Source of the DNA: an uncultured Erysipelotrichaceae bacterium
GTDB lineage: Bacteria > Bacillota_I > Bacilli_A > Erysipelotrichales > Coprobacillaceae
Direction: 5' to 3'
Assembly: GCA_947074115.1 (NCBI GenBank)
Contig: CAMTOK010000001.1
Location: forward strand, 1 to 64,000
DNA length: 64,000 bases
Positions 24,846 to 33,913 of the stretch are shown in pieces. The notes below the pieces were generated by a model, which saw only the letters and a program-made list of their open reading frames with translations, was not told where the DNA came from and did not search any database. The first letter of the stretch is position 1. Every line of letters starts with the position of its first letter. Position numbers and translations under genes: made by a program.

Positions 24846-25298
24846 ATGAACAAACAGGCAATTACATTTCTAACATTATTTAGTTTAATACTCGTTTTAT
24901 CAGTATATTACATCATGCTTCCACCAGTAGATGAATCTGTATCATCAGAAGGAACAACAATTGAAGTGCTCCAACAAGATTTGGATAAGAAAAGAGAAGA
25001 AATCATCTCTAAAAACAATCAATTGATTGCTCAAGAATCAAGTACTTCTGATGACATCAGTGAAGCACTTGCTTCTAACAGTGAAGTTAAATCTCTTAGT
25101 GAGAAGGAAAAAAGTGTAGTAGAAAAGATCAAAGGATTAGGGTATTCTGACGCTTTTGTTGAAATCGAACAAAATACAGTCAAAATAACTGTTGTTAAAA
25201 AAGATTCAACAAACGCTGATGCATCACAAATTATTAGTGAAACAATGAATCTCATGGGAGATGGATTCCAAGTTGAGGTAAAATTTATAGCCGAATAA
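24846..25298 (+). CDS. spoIIIAH: SpoIIIAH-family sporulation channel protein
   Basis: A 150-residue bitopic protein. Residues 1-24 (NKQAITFLTLFSLILVLSVY) match the SpoIIIAH membrane anchor closely; a Glu/Lys/Ser-rich coiled region follows, and the C-terminal 70 residues hold the ring-building fold (VVEKIKGLGYSDAFVEIE, KITVV, VEVKF). In B. subtilis it pairs with forespore SpoIIQ to form the engulfment feeding channel. It is shorter than the 218-residue Bacillus protein because the linker is trimmed. ATG 24846 is 6 bases after AAGGAGA. spoIIIAA to AG, normally just upstream, are absent here. Confidence 0.9.
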   Translation: MNKQAITFLTLFSLILVLSVYYIMLPPVDESVSSEGTTIEVLQQDLDKKREEIISKNNQLIAQESSTSDDISEALASNSEVKSLSEKEKSVVEKIKGLGYSDAFVEIEQNTVKITVVKKDSTNADASQIISETMNLMGDGFQVEVKFIAE

Positions 25299-25352
25299 CT
25301 TGAAATTGAACGTGTTTTCTTATACAATAAATATAAGAAAAGAGGTTGAATT

Positions 25353-25700
25353 ATGGCACACAACGAATATTATGCTTATAAAAAAGGAACAGTATCAGGG
25401 GACATTATGATGAATGTTCAGGTTTTTGATGATATTGTTAAAAGAGCTGTCAATACGATTGATATGGTAGCGATTGATTTTTCTAAAGGTGTACCAATTC
25501 CAGGGACGAAAAGAACGGTCTCTTGTTCAATTAAAGATAACGATGTTTATGTTACAATTCACGTTAATTTAAAATATGGTGCAAATGTGACAGTTGTCAC
25601 AAAAGAAGTGCAAACAAAGATTGCTTTAGCGATTAAAGAAGTAACAGGAGTACAAGTTAAAAATATTGACGTAAACGTTGATAATATTATATTTGACTAA
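25353..25700 (+). CDS. yqhY: Asp23/YqhY-family protein
   Basis: A 115-residue Asp23-domain protein (alkaline-shock family): NEYYAYKKGTVSGDIMMN, VNTIDMVAI, then two beta strands and KEVTGVQVKNIDVNVDNIIFD. YqhY in Bacillus sits between accC and nusB and is linked to control of acetyl-CoA carboxylase; here it directly follows spoIIIAH and precedes nusB, so it is the positional orthologue although accBC are missing. AGAGGTTG is the ribosome site. Followed by a strong terminator. Confidence 0.9.
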   Translation: MAHNEYYAYKKGTVSGDIMMNVQVFDDIVKRAVNTIDMVAIDFSKGVPIPGTKRTVSCSIKDNDVYVTIHVNLKYGANVTVVTKEVQTKIALAIKEVTGVQVKNIDVNVDNIIFD

Positions 25701-25738
25701 GAAAAGTAAGAAGTATTCTTACTTTTCTTTTGTTTATT
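25699..25738 (+). terminator. Terminator after yqhY
   Basis: AAGAAAAGTAAG and CTTACTTTTCTT form a perfect 12-base-pair stem with a 7-base loop, followed by a T-rich tail. Confidence 0.9.
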
Positions 25739-25752
25739 TTTGCCTTATTTTG

Positions 25753-25761
25753 TGGTAGAAT
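25753..25761 (+). promoter_or_regulatory. Extended -10 element of the nusB operon
   Basis: TGGTAGAAT (25753-25761); no convincing -35 box. It lies 33 bases upstream of nusB. Confidence 0.4.
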
Positions 25762-25793
25762 ACATATAAAGAAATTCGGAGGCAAATTGAGTT

Positions 25794-26195
25794 ATGAATA
25801 AAACAAGAAGACAGATCGCTAGAGAAAAAGCGACTATTGCAATATATCAAAATTTATTAGTTGAAACTGAAGTAGAAGAAATGTTTGACTTTGTTAATCA
25901 AGAGAAAGAAATCGCTGAAGACGACGCAGTTGAATTCGCTCGTTGGTTAATCCAAACAGTTATGACGAATAAGGATTCATACATTGAATTAATTAATAAA
26001 CACTTAAAATCAGGGTGGACTTTTGATCGTTTAGGAAAAATGGAACAAGCGATTATGTTAATTGGAACATGTGAATTGTTAGAATCAGATTTACCAAAAA
26101 CAATTGCTATTAATGAAGCAATCTTACATGCAAAAGAGTTTTGTGATGATGATTCATATAAATTCATTAATGGTGTATTAGCTAAATTAGTTTAA
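25794..26195 (+). CDS. nusB: Transcription antitermination factor NusB
   Basis: A 133-residue all-helical protein that binds boxA of rRNA leaders with NusE (S10). N-terminal KTRRQIAREKATIAIYQ carries the Arg-rich motif, and the WTFDRLGKMEQAIMLIGTCELL and LPKTIAINEAILHAKEFCDDDSYKFINGVL blocks are diagnostic. It is the first gene of a long operon (nusB to recN); its stop overlaps the xseA ATG by one base. Confidence 0.97.
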   Translation: MNKTRRQIAREKATIAIYQNLLVETEVEEMFDFVNQEKEIAEDDAVEFARWLIQTVMTNKDSYIELINKHLKSGWTFDRLGKMEQAIMLIGTCELLESDLPKTIAINEAILHAKEFCDDDSYKFINGVLAKLV

Positions 26196-27442
26196 TGCAA
26201 AAATACATAAGTGTACAAACACTCAACTTATATTTAAAAAGAAAAATTGATGAAGACAATTCCTTACAACATGTTTACATAAAAGGTGAAATATCAAATT
26301 ATAGACCTCACCCTAGTGGTCATGTCTATTTCACATTAAAAGACGAACAATCTCGTGTTCAAGCAGTTATGTTTCAATCACATGCAAAGAACTTAGATTT
26401 TAAATTAGAAAACGGACAATCAGTTTTGTTGATGGCAAAGGTTTCTGTATATGAAGTCAGTGGGCAATATCAGCTTTATGTTAGTGAAATGAAACTAGAT
26501 GGGATTGGCAATCTTCATGAAAGATTTGAAGTGTTAAAAAACAAATTACAAAAAGAAGGATTGTTTGATCAATCTCATAAAAAAACATTACCAACATTCC
26601 CAATGAAAATAGCGATATTATCTGCAAAACAAGGTGCTGCAACTCAAGATGTTGTGAGAACACTACAAGAACGATTTCCATTTTCAAGAACGATTTTATT
26701 TCCTATCCCAGTTCAGGGAGTTGGTGCTTATAAAACAATTATAGATGTCTTGCAAAAGGTGGACGCTCTTAATTTTGATATCATTCTTTTGTGCCGCGGT
26801 GGTGGTTCGATAGAAGATTTATGGAATTTTAACGAAGAGGAACTTGCAAGAACTATTTATGCATTGAATACCCCGATTATTAGCGGTATTGGTCACGAAG
26901 TTGATTATACTATTGCTGATTTTGTAGCGGATCATCGTGCTGTGACACCAACTGCAGCAGCAGTGAAATGTGTACCAGATCATCATGAGTTACGTTCGTC
27001 TTTACAAATTCAAAAAGAACGTTTGGTACAATCCATGAATAATAGACTTGAGAATAAACGTTTACAATTAAATAGATTAAAGAATTCCTATCTTTTAAAG
27101 AATCCGGAAGCTCTATTTATTAATCAAATTACACATTTAAATCAGTTAAAGATGAGGATGAGTCATCAATATGATATGAAATTTGTTCTATTAAAGAACA
27201 AGAATGATTCTCTTCAACAAGATTTGAAAAATGCAATGACTTATTATACAAAGTGTCAAACTGAATCATTTCAAAGACAATTAATGATTTTAGATTCTTT
27301 AAGTCCTCTAAAGATTTTATCAAGAGGATACGCAATTGTTCAAAATGAAAAGATGATTATCAAGAGTATTAATGATGTTAAAACGAATGATACCGTCTCA
27401 ATCATGTTGAGTGATGGAAAAATTAACGCAAAGGTGGAATAA
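26195..27442 (+). CDS. xseA: Exodeoxyribonuclease VII large subunit
   Basis: A 415-residue subunit that degrades single-stranded DNA from either end. An N-terminal OB-fold (YIKGEISNYRPHPSGHVYFTLKDE) is followed by the catalytic domain (LCRGGGSIEDLWNFNEEELAR, PIISGIGHEVDYTIADFVADHRAVTPTAAA) and a long coiled-coil that binds XseB. The last segment has LSRGYAIV, as in all XseA. It overlaps nusB by one base and is two bases from xseB. Confidence 0.97.
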   Translation: MQKYISVQTLNLYLKRKIDEDNSLQHVYIKGEISNYRPHPSGHVYFTLKDEQSRVQAVMFQSHAKNLDFKLENGQSVLLMAKVSVYEVSGQYQLYVSEMKLDGIGNLHERFEVLKNKLQKEGLFDQSHKKTLPTFPMKIAILSAKQGAATQDVVRTLQERFPFSRTILFPIPVQGVGAYKTIIDVLQKVDALNFDIILLCRGGGSIEDLWNFNEEELARTIYALNTPIISGIGHEVDYTIADFVADHRAVTPTAAAVKCVPDHHELRSSLQIQKERLVQSMNNRLENKRLQLNRLKNSYLLKNPEALFINQITHLNQLKMRMSHQYDMKFVLLKNKNDSLQQDLKNAMTYYTKCQTESFQRQLMILDSLSPLKILSRGYAIVQNEKMIIKSINDVKTNDTVSIMLSDGKINAKVE

Positions 27443-27444
27443 CA

Positions 27445-27663
27445 ATGGAAAAACCTATGACATACGAACAAGCAATGAAACGTTTAGAAACAATAGTTTC
27501 ATTATTAGAAGGACAACAAGTCAGTTTAGATGAGAGTATCGAGTTATTTCAAGAGGGGATGAAACTATCTTCTTTTTGCGATGAAAAACTTCAATCTATT
27601 CAAGCGCAAGTGACTCAGATATTTGAAAATGGTGAATTAAAACCATTTGGAGAAGAAAAATGA
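27445..27663 (+). CDS. xseB: Exodeoxyribonuclease VII small subunit
   Basis: A 72-residue helical hairpin that coats the XseA coiled-coil. MTYEQAMKRLETIVSLLEGQQVSLDESIELFQEGMKL is the standard family block; the YEQAMKRLE and LFQEGM segments are nearly invariant. Overlaps ispA by 4 bases (ATGA). Normal length. Confidence 0.96.
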   Translation: MEKPMTYEQAMKRLETIVSLLEGQQVSLDESIELFQEGMKLSSFCDEKLQSIQAQVTQIFENGELKPFGEEK

Positions 27664-28508
27664 ATGTAAAAATTGAAAAGATAAATGAAAGACTTCAAGA
27701 GTTGGTTGCAACAAGTCAATCAGGATCTATAAAAGATGCTGTTCTCTATTCTTTATTGGCACCTGGTAAGAGGTTGAGACCTCTCTTGTTTTTAACATTA
27801 TTAGAATCGTACGGTTTAGCGAGTGATGATTATTTGGATATTGCTTGTGCAATTGAAATGATTCATACATATTCCTTGATTCATGATGATTTACCTGGAA
27901 TGGATAATGATTCTTTACGTCGAGGACGTCCAACTTGCCATATACAATTTGATGAGGCAAGCGCAATATTAGCTGGTGATGCTTTATTAAATTTAAGTAT
28001 TTCTACGCTTTTGACATGCGATATGGATGCTTTACTCAAAGTAGAAGTCGCAACGCGTTTGTTTGAAAGTAGTGGCATCAATGGGATGATTTTTGGGCAA
28101 CAACAAGATATATATTTTGAAAACAAACAAGCCAATCTAGAAGAATTAAATACAATTCATTTAAATAAAACAGGAGCACTTATTAGTGTTTGTTTAGAAA
28201 TGGCTGCACTTATTGCAGATCCTAAACAAGCTCTATCGATGCGTAAAATTGGTTATGATTTAGGTCTTGCATTTCAAATACAAGATGATATTTTAGATGT
28301 TATTGGTGATCAAGACTTATTAGGTAAGGTTGTAGGAAGTGATGAGACAAATCAAAAATCAACTTACGTAACACTATTAGGATTAGAGGAATCACAAAAG
28401 AAAGTTAACGAATTATTCAATCAATGTGTTGAAGATACTAAAAAATTACTTCGTCATCCAGACACACTTTTAGAATTGTTTGATAAAATATTAAAAAGGG
28501 TGAGTTAA
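27660..28508 (+). CDS. ispA: Polyprenyl synthetase (farnesyl diphosphate synthase)
   Basis: A 282-residue trans-prenyltransferase that condenses IPP with DMAPP/GPP. First Asp-rich motif DDLPGMD (D76, D77 and D82, the bacterial DDx4D type) with RRGRPT, and second motif QIQDDILDVIGD. The product is probably farnesyl-PP for undecaprenyl-PP and quinone synthesis; geranylgeranyl-PP cannot be excluded. Overlaps xseB by 4 bases; dxs starts on the next base after the stop. Confidence 0.94.
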   Translation: MNVKIEKINERLQELVATSQSGSIKDAVLYSLLAPGKRLRPLLFLTLLESYGLASDDYLDIACAIEMIHTYSLIHDDLPGMDNDSLRRGRPTCHIQFDEASAILAGDALLNLSISTLLTCDMDALLKVEVATRLFESSGINGMIFGQQQDIYFENKQANLEELNTIHLNKTGALISVCLEMAALIADPKQALSMRKIGYDLGLAFQIQDDILDVIGDQDLLGKVVGSDETNQKSTYVTLLGLEESQKKVNELFNQCVEDTKKLLRHPDTLLELFDKILKRVS

Positions 28509-30383
28509 ATGTATTTAGAGAAAATATCTTCTCCGCATGATTTAAAGAAGTTAAGTCATAAACAATTAGAAAAATTAGCACAGGAAGTGCGTGAGTTTTT
28601 GATAGAAAATATATCCAAAACTGGAGGGCATTTTTCAAGTAATTTAGGTGTAGTTGAATTAACAATAGCACTACATTATTTGTTTGATTCTCCACAAGAT
28701 AAATTTATATTTGATGTTGGACATCAGTGTTACGTTCATAAAATATTAACTGGTCGACAAGATCAATTTCATACACTTAGACAATACAACGGTCTTAGTG
28801 GTTTCCAAAAAAGAAATGAAAGTATACATGATACATGGGAAGCTGGACATTCATCTACCTCGATTTCTGCGGGGATAGGTATGGCAATTGCTAAAAGTCT
28901 AAATAACGAAACTGGTGACGTGTTGGCCATTGTGGGTGATGCCGCAATGATGAGTGGTGAATCTTTTGAAGCATTAAATCACTTAGGGTCACTTAAAAGT
29001 AAAGTTATTGTTGTATTAAATGATAATGAAATGTCTATTTCACAAAATGTAGGTGGATTAACAAACTTCTTATCAGAACTTCGTTATTCTGCAAAGTATA
29101 ATCACGCTAAACACAATTATATTGGATTTTTAAATAAAACCCAATTCGGTAAAAAAATCTATAAAATTACGAAATATATAAAAGATGGGATCAAACATAA
29201 TGTTTTAGAAGATAATATCTTTCATGAATTTGGACTTGATTATATCGGACCTGTAAATGGACATGAATTTAAAGATTTAATCAATGCGTTTACATTGGCT
29301 AAAGAGATGGATCACAGTGTTGTTGTTCATGTTCATACACAAAAAGGACAAGGTTATTATTTGGCTGAAACTGATAAAAAGGGTGTATATCATGGTGTAT
29401 CTCCTTTTGATTCTTCAAAAGGAATTTCAACTGTTGCTTCTCAACAAGATACTTGGAGTCATATTCTTGCTGGGCATGTTCAGAAGTGGATGAGACAAGA
29501 TGAAGATATTGTGACATTAACACCAGCTATGATCTCTGGTAGTTGTTTAGAAGGAATTTTTAAAGAATTTCCTAAACGTAGTTTTGACGTTGGTATTGCA
29601 GAAGAACATGCAATGACATTAGCTGCTGGTTTATCTGCATCAAATAAAAAACCATTTATAACTGTTTACTCATCATTTATACAACGTGCCTATGATCAAA
29701 TAAATCATGATGTCGCAAGAATGAATTTACCTTGTTTTATCTCTATTGATCGAGCGGGACTGGTAGGAAGTGATGGAGAAACGCATCACGGTGTTTTTGA
29801 TATAGGTTTCTTAGCACCTATACCTAATTTAACAATCATGACACCAAAAGATTCTAAAGAGATGAAGATGATGGTGAATACGATTTTCTCTGATTTTAGT
29901 AGGCCATATGTTTTACGTTTCCCTAGAGGTGTTGTTGAAAATAGCGACGTTGATTTAGAATCTACAATTGAGATTGGAACTTGGACATATGAAATAGAAT
30001 CAAATACAGCTAAAACTGTCGTGATCACATACGACCACAAAGTGACACAGTTAAAGGCTGAAATAGAAAAAGAAAACTTAGATGTTGAATTAATAAATGC
30101 ACGTTTTATTAAACCGTTAGATGAAAATGTTTTAACAAATATTTTAAATAGAAAACAAAAAGTTGTTGTCTATGAAACGGATATAAAATGTGGGTCACTT
30201 GGATCTATGATTTCAACGTATTATTCAAACAAACAAGAGTTTGTAGAAATCTATAATTACGCAATCGATGATCATTACACACCTCAAGGAACTGTTCCAC
30301 AATTGTTAGAACATGAAAAACTAAGTGTGCAACATATCATGGATCACATTAAGGAGATAATCGATGCAAAAGGAAAGAATTGA
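28509..30383 (+). CDS. dxs: 1-deoxy-D-xylulose-5-phosphate synthase
   Basis: A 624-residue thiamine-diphosphate enzyme that joins pyruvate and glyceraldehyde-3-phosphate, the first step of the MEP isoprenoid pathway. TPP motif GDAAMMSGESFEALNHLG with later LNDNEMSIS, GHSSTSISAG with the catalytic His, and the transketolase-type pyrimidine domain (GIAEEHAMTLAAGLS) are present. GTG/ATG choice is clear: the ATG sits directly after the ispA stop. It overlaps tlyA by 20 bases. Length is normal. Confidence 0.97.
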   Translation: MYLEKISSPHDLKKLSHKQLEKLAQEVREFLIENISKTGGHFSSNLGVVELTIALHYLFDSPQDKFIFDVGHQCYVHKILTGRQDQFHTLRQYNGLSGFQKRNESIHDTWEAGHSSTSISAGIGMAIAKSLNNETGDVLAIVGDAAMMSGESFEALNHLGSLKSKVIVVLNDNEMSISQNVGGLTNFLSELRYSAKYNHAKHNYIGFLNKTQFGKKIYKITKYIKDGIKHNVLEDNIFHEFGLDYIGPVNGHEFKDLINAFTLAKEMDHSVVVHVHTQKGQGYYLAETDKKGVYHGVSPFDSSKGISTVASQQDTWSHILAGHVQKWMRQDEDIVTLTPAMISGSCLEGIFKEFPKRSFDVGIAEEHAMTLAAGLSASNKKPFITVYSSFIQRAYDQINHDVARMNLPCFISIDRAGLVGSDGETHHGVFDIGFLAPIPNLTIMTPKDSKEMKMMVNTIFSDFSRPYVLRFPRGVVENSDVDLESTIEIGTWTYEIESNTAKTVVITYDHKVTQLKAEIEKENLDVELINARFIKPLDENVLTNILNRKQKVVVYETDIKCGSLGSMISTYYSNKQEFVEIYNYAIDDHYTPQGTVPQLLEHEKLSVQHIMDHIKEIIDAKGKN

Positions 30384-31167
30384 TATTTTATGCGTCGAAC
30401 AAGGTTTGTTCGATTCTCGAGAAAAAGCAAAGCGAGCGATTATGGCTGGTATTGTGAGAGACGCTAATGATTATATAGATAAGCCTGGAACTAAAATTCC
30501 TGTTGATACACAATTGTTTGTCAAAGGTGAAGTCTTACCATATGTTTCAAGAGGCGGTTTAAAACTAGAAAAAGCAATTAAATTATTTGGATTAGACTTA
30601 AATGATAAAATTGTTTTGGATATAGGATCTTCAACAGGTGGATTTACGGATTGCTCATTACAAAATGGTGCAAAACGTGTCTATGCATTAGATGTTGGAA
30701 CCAATCAATTGGTTTGGTCATTAAGAAATCATGATCAAGTAACAGTCATGGAAAAAACTAATTTTAGACACTGTACACTTGATATGTTTAAAGAAGGACA
30801 ACCAGAATTTGCAACGATTGATGTCTCATTTATTTCTTTAAAGCATATTCTCAAACCATTAAAGGATATACTTGTTCAAAATGGACAATTTATGGCATTG
30901 ATCAAACCTCAGTTTGAAGCAGGTAGAGATGATGTTGGAAAACATGGTATTGTTAATGATCCAAGTATTCATAAACGTGTTATTAAAGAAGTTGTAGAGT
31001 ATGCAACAGAAAATCAAATGCATTTAAAAGAATTATCATACTCACCAATAACAGGTGGGAGTGGAAATATCGAATTCATTGGACTTTTTGAAAACAGTAT
31101 TGGAGAGTCACAATGTCAAAAGATTGATACAGTAGTAGAGGAAGCACATAGTCATTTTAAAGGGTAG
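30364..31167 (+). CDS. tlyA: TlyA-family rRNA 2'-O-methyltransferase
   Basis: A 267-residue protein with an N-terminal S4 RNA-binding domain (RIDILCVEQGLFDSREKAKRAIMAG) and an FtsJ/RrmJ-like SAM domain (LDIGSSTGGFTDC, YALDVGTNQL, TIDVSFISL, LIKPQFE). TlyA methylates 2'-OH of 16S and 23S rRNA cytidines in mycobacteria; target in Bacillota is less certain. Bacillus calls it yqxC. It overlaps dxs by 20 bases and is eight bases from recN; ahrC, which separates them in Bacillus, is missing. Confidence 0.93.
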   Translation: MQKERIDILCVEQGLFDSREKAKRAIMAGIVRDANDYIDKPGTKIPVDTQLFVKGEVLPYVSRGGLKLEKAIKLFGLDLNDKIVLDIGSSTGGFTDCSLQNGAKRVYALDVGTNQLVWSLRNHDQVTVMEKTNFRHCTLDMFKEGQPEFATIDVSFISLKHILKPLKDILVQNGQFMALIKPQFEAGRDDVGKHGIVNDPSIHKRVIKEVVEYATENQMHLKELSYSPITGGSGNIEFIGLFENSIGESQCQKIDTVVEEAHSHFKG

Positions 31168-31175
31168 GTGAATAT

Positions 31176-32828
31176 ATGTTAAAGACGTTATTTGTTAAAT
31201 CATTTGTTATAATTGATGAAGTTACTATGGAGTTTGAAGAAGGTTTTACTGTCTTAACTGGGGAAACAGGGGCTGGAAAATCTATCTTAATTGATGCGTT
31301 AGGTCAATTGTGTGGTCAAAGAGGATCACCTCAGTTTATAAAAAAAGGTGAACAAAAAGCATGCATTGAGGGTGTTTTTGATATGCCTTTTTCAAAAGAA
31401 TTAGAAAAAATACTTGAAGAACAAAGAATTCCAGTTGATGATGATATCGTTTTATCAAAAGAAATATTTGAAAATGGGAGATCTGTCGTTAAAGTCAATT
31501 ATCAAACAGTATCTAACATGGTCCTTAAACAAATATCACCTTTTATTTTAAATATTCACACACAGTTTGAAACCCAAGATATATTTCAACGAAAGAATCA
31601 TATTCGCTTATTAGATCAATTTCAAGATAATCCATTTGATGATGTTCTTTTACAATATAAAGATGTATATAAAACATATACTAAAAAAATATCTGAGTTA
31701 AAAGAACTAGAAAATGAGGAATCTCAAGAAGAACAGCTTGATTTTTTACAATCTCAATGTGATGAAATTGATGAATTACCTTACACAGATGAAGAAGTAG
31801 AAGATTTAGAAAAAGAATTAGAGGTTTTACAAAGCTTTGAAAAAATAAATTCTTATTACGTAAATTATCAAGGGTATATACAAAAGGGTCAAAATACAGC
31901 ATTAAGCTTATTAAAAAGTGCTTTATATGAATTAAATCAACTTGGACAGTTTGAGCAATTTAATGATTACCAAATTCAATTTGAATCACTCTATTACCAA
32001 TTAGAAGATTTAAATGATTCTATAACGCATGAATTTAATAGTTTAGATTTTAATGAATATAGATTTAATGAATTACAAGATCTTCTCTATCAAATCAATA
32101 AATTAAAAAGAAAATATGGTTATACTATGAGTGGTATTAATGAATATAAAGAAGAGTTAACTCAGAAAATTCATTTTATTAATCATAGGGAAGACATTAT
32201 TCTTAAATTAAAAGAAGAAGTATCTCATTTAAAAAATGAATGTTATAAAATTGCTGATCAAATTCATAATATGAGAATGAATGTCGCAAGTGAATTCGAA
32301 AAAAAGGTAGAAACAGTATTACTAGATCTTTATATGCCAAATACTCAATTTAAAATTAATATTCAGAAAGATGAATTAAATTCTCATGGATATGACGATG
32401 TTTCATTTATGATTGCTGTTAACTTAGGACAAAATTTATCATTACTTAATGAAACGGCGAGTGGTGGAGAAATATCAAGAGTTATTTTAGCGTTAAAAAC
32501 ATTAATTTTAGAAAAAAATAATTTACCAACAATTATTTTTGATGAAGTTGACACAGGTGTCAGTGGAAAAGTTGCAACAGCCATTGGTGATAAAATGTAT
32601 AATTTGGCTAAGTCAAAACAAGTTTTAGCTATTACACATTTACCACAAGTTGCTTCAAAAGCAACACAACATTTCCTTATTGAAAAAACTGATAATACAA
32701 TTCAAACATTAACGACAATAAAAAAATTAAATAACAATGATAGAATCGATGAAATTGCAAAAATGCTTTCTGGAGAAACAATAAGCACTGAAGCAAGAGA
32801 AAATGCGAAAATATTATTGAACGTATAA
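31176..32828 (+). CDS. recN: DNA repair ATPase RecN
   Basis: A 550-residue SMC-like ATPase for double-strand-break repair. Walker A G29-ETGAGKS36 at the N-terminus, a long coiled-coil centre (residues about 160-370), then the signature LNETASGGEISRVILAL and Walker B TIIFDEVDTGVSGKVA near the C-terminus. Length and layout are normal. AGGTG is 8 bases upstream. It is the last gene of the nusB operon; no hairpin follows before spoIVB, so readthrough is possible. Confidence 0.97.
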   Translation: MLKTLFVKSFVIIDEVTMEFEEGFTVLTGETGAGKSILIDALGQLCGQRGSPQFIKKGEQKACIEGVFDMPFSKELEKILEEQRIPVDDDIVLSKEIFENGRSVVKVNYQTVSNMVLKQISPFILNIHTQFETQDIFQRKNHIRLLDQFQDNPFDDVLLQYKDVYKTYTKKISELKELENEESQEEQLDFLQSQCDEIDELPYTDEEVEDLEKELEVLQSFEKINSYYVNYQGYIQKGQNTALSLLKSALYELNQLGQFEQFNDYQIQFESLYYQLEDLNDSITHEFNSLDFNEYRFNELQDLLYQINKLKRKYGYTMSGINEYKEELTQKIHFINHREDIILKLKEEVSHLKNECYKIADQIHNMRMNVASEFEKKVETVLLDLYMPNTQFKINIQKDELNSHGYDDVSFMIAVNLGQNLSLLNETASGGEISRVILALKTLILEKNNLPTIIFDEVDTGVSGKVATAIGDKMYNLAKSKQVLAITHLPQVASKATQHFLIEKTDNTIQTLTTIKKLNNNDRIDEIAKMLSGETISTEARENAKILLNV

Positions 32829-32855
32829 TCTGAAGCATATATGCCAAAATAGACT

Positions 32856-32883
32856 GTAACATCTAATATGTTACGAGGAGGTG
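32856..32883 (+). promoter_or_regulatory. Inverted repeat and ribosome binding site of spoIVB
   Basis: GTAACAT (32856-32862) and ATGTTAC (32868-32874) form a 7-bp hairpin with a CTAAT loop; AGGAGGTG (32876-32883) follows by one base and lies 8 bases before the TTG start at 32892. Confidence 0.55.
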
Positions 32884-32891
32884 TATATGCT

Positions 32892-33887
32892 TTGCTTTTT
32901 AAAAAGTTAAGTATTGCACTCGTCGTTTTCACATCATTTCTTTACTCTACATGTCATGTTTATGCCTTAGAGGTCATCCTCGGTGGACAATCAATCGGTA
33001 TTCAATTAGAATACGATGGCGTTATGATTACAGGAACATATGATATTTCTATTGACAATAAAACTTACAATCCTGCATCAGACGGATTCCAAGCCGGAGA
33101 TTTAATTACACATGTTAATGGGAGTCAAGTGTCATCGATTTCACTTTTAATGTCAAACGTTGAAAAAGAAATTGGTAAGAACAATGATATAACACTCACT
33201 ATTTTTAAAAACAATAAATCCATCAATAAAACCTTGAAATACCAAATGGCTCAAGACAAATTCTCCACTGGTTTATATGTTCAAGAAAAACTAATGGGTG
33301 TCGGGACATTAACATATTATAATCCAAATCAACAAACTTATGGTGCCTTAGGACATGTACTAATTGATAACAAATTAGCTAATGTTGAAGCGCTTGAACA
33401 GGGATCAGTGTACAATTCCTATGTTAAAAGAATTCAAGCCTCAAGTAATGGTAATCCTGGGGAAAAAGTAGCAGATATAGGAACAATTAAATTTGGGACT
33501 GTATATAAAAACAATAATTTCGGATTATATGGTAAATACGATTCATTGTTATCTCAAAACGTCACTTATATTAATACGGCAACACAAGATGAAGTGACAA
33601 CAGGAGATGCTTATTTTTTAACAGTTTTAGAAGGACAAACTGTCCAAAAAGTGAATATTAAAATCACAAAACTAAAAAAACAAGCAACAGCAGAGACAAA
33701 AGGGATTACTTTTGAAATAATAGATAAAGAAGTATTAGCATTAACCAATGGTGTCATTCAAGGGATGAGTGGATCTCCAATCATTCAGAATGGAAAACTT
33801 GTTGGTGCTGTAACCCATGTCGATGTAAACAATGTCAAACAAGGGTATGGATTATATATTGATTGGATGTTAGAAAACGACAATTAA
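32892..33887 (+). CDS. spoIVB: SpoIV B signalling serine protease
   Basis: A 331-residue secreted/anchored S55-family peptidase that, in Bacillus, passes from forespore to mother cell to release pro-sigma-K processing. An N-terminal hydrophobic anchor is followed by a PDZ-like domain (DGFQAGDLITHVNGSQV) and the protease with His155 in GALGHVLID and Ser293 in QGMSGSPI. I choose TTG 32892: a perfect Shine-Dalgarno (AGGAGGTG) lies 8 bases upstream, whereas ATG 32868 lies before it with none. About 90 residues shorter than the Bacillus protein, mostly in the N-terminal linker. Confidence 0.92.
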   Translation: MLFKKLSIALVVFTSFLYSTCHVYALEVILGGQSIGIQLEYDGVMITGTYDISIDNKTYNPASDGFQAGDLITHVNGSQVSSISLLMSNVEKEIGKNNDITLTIFKNNKSINKTLKYQMAQDKFSTGLYVQEKLMGVGTLTYYNPNQQTYGALGHVLIDNKLANVEALEQGSVYNSYVKRIQASSNGNPGEKVADIGTIKFGTVYKNNNFGLYGKYDSLLSQNVTYINTATQDEVTTGDAYFLTVLEGQTVQKVNIKITKLKKQATAETKGITFEIIDKEVLALTNGVIQGMSGSPIIQNGKLVGAVTHVDVNNVKQGYGLYIDWMLENDN

Positions 33888-33909
33888 AGGAGTCACTCGA
33901 CTCCTTTTT
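33886..33909 (+). terminator. Terminator after spoIVB
   Basis: AAAGGAGTC-ACTC-GACTCCTTT hairpin with T tract, overlapping the spoIVB stop. Confidence 0.93.
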
Positions 33910-33913
33910 CTAT

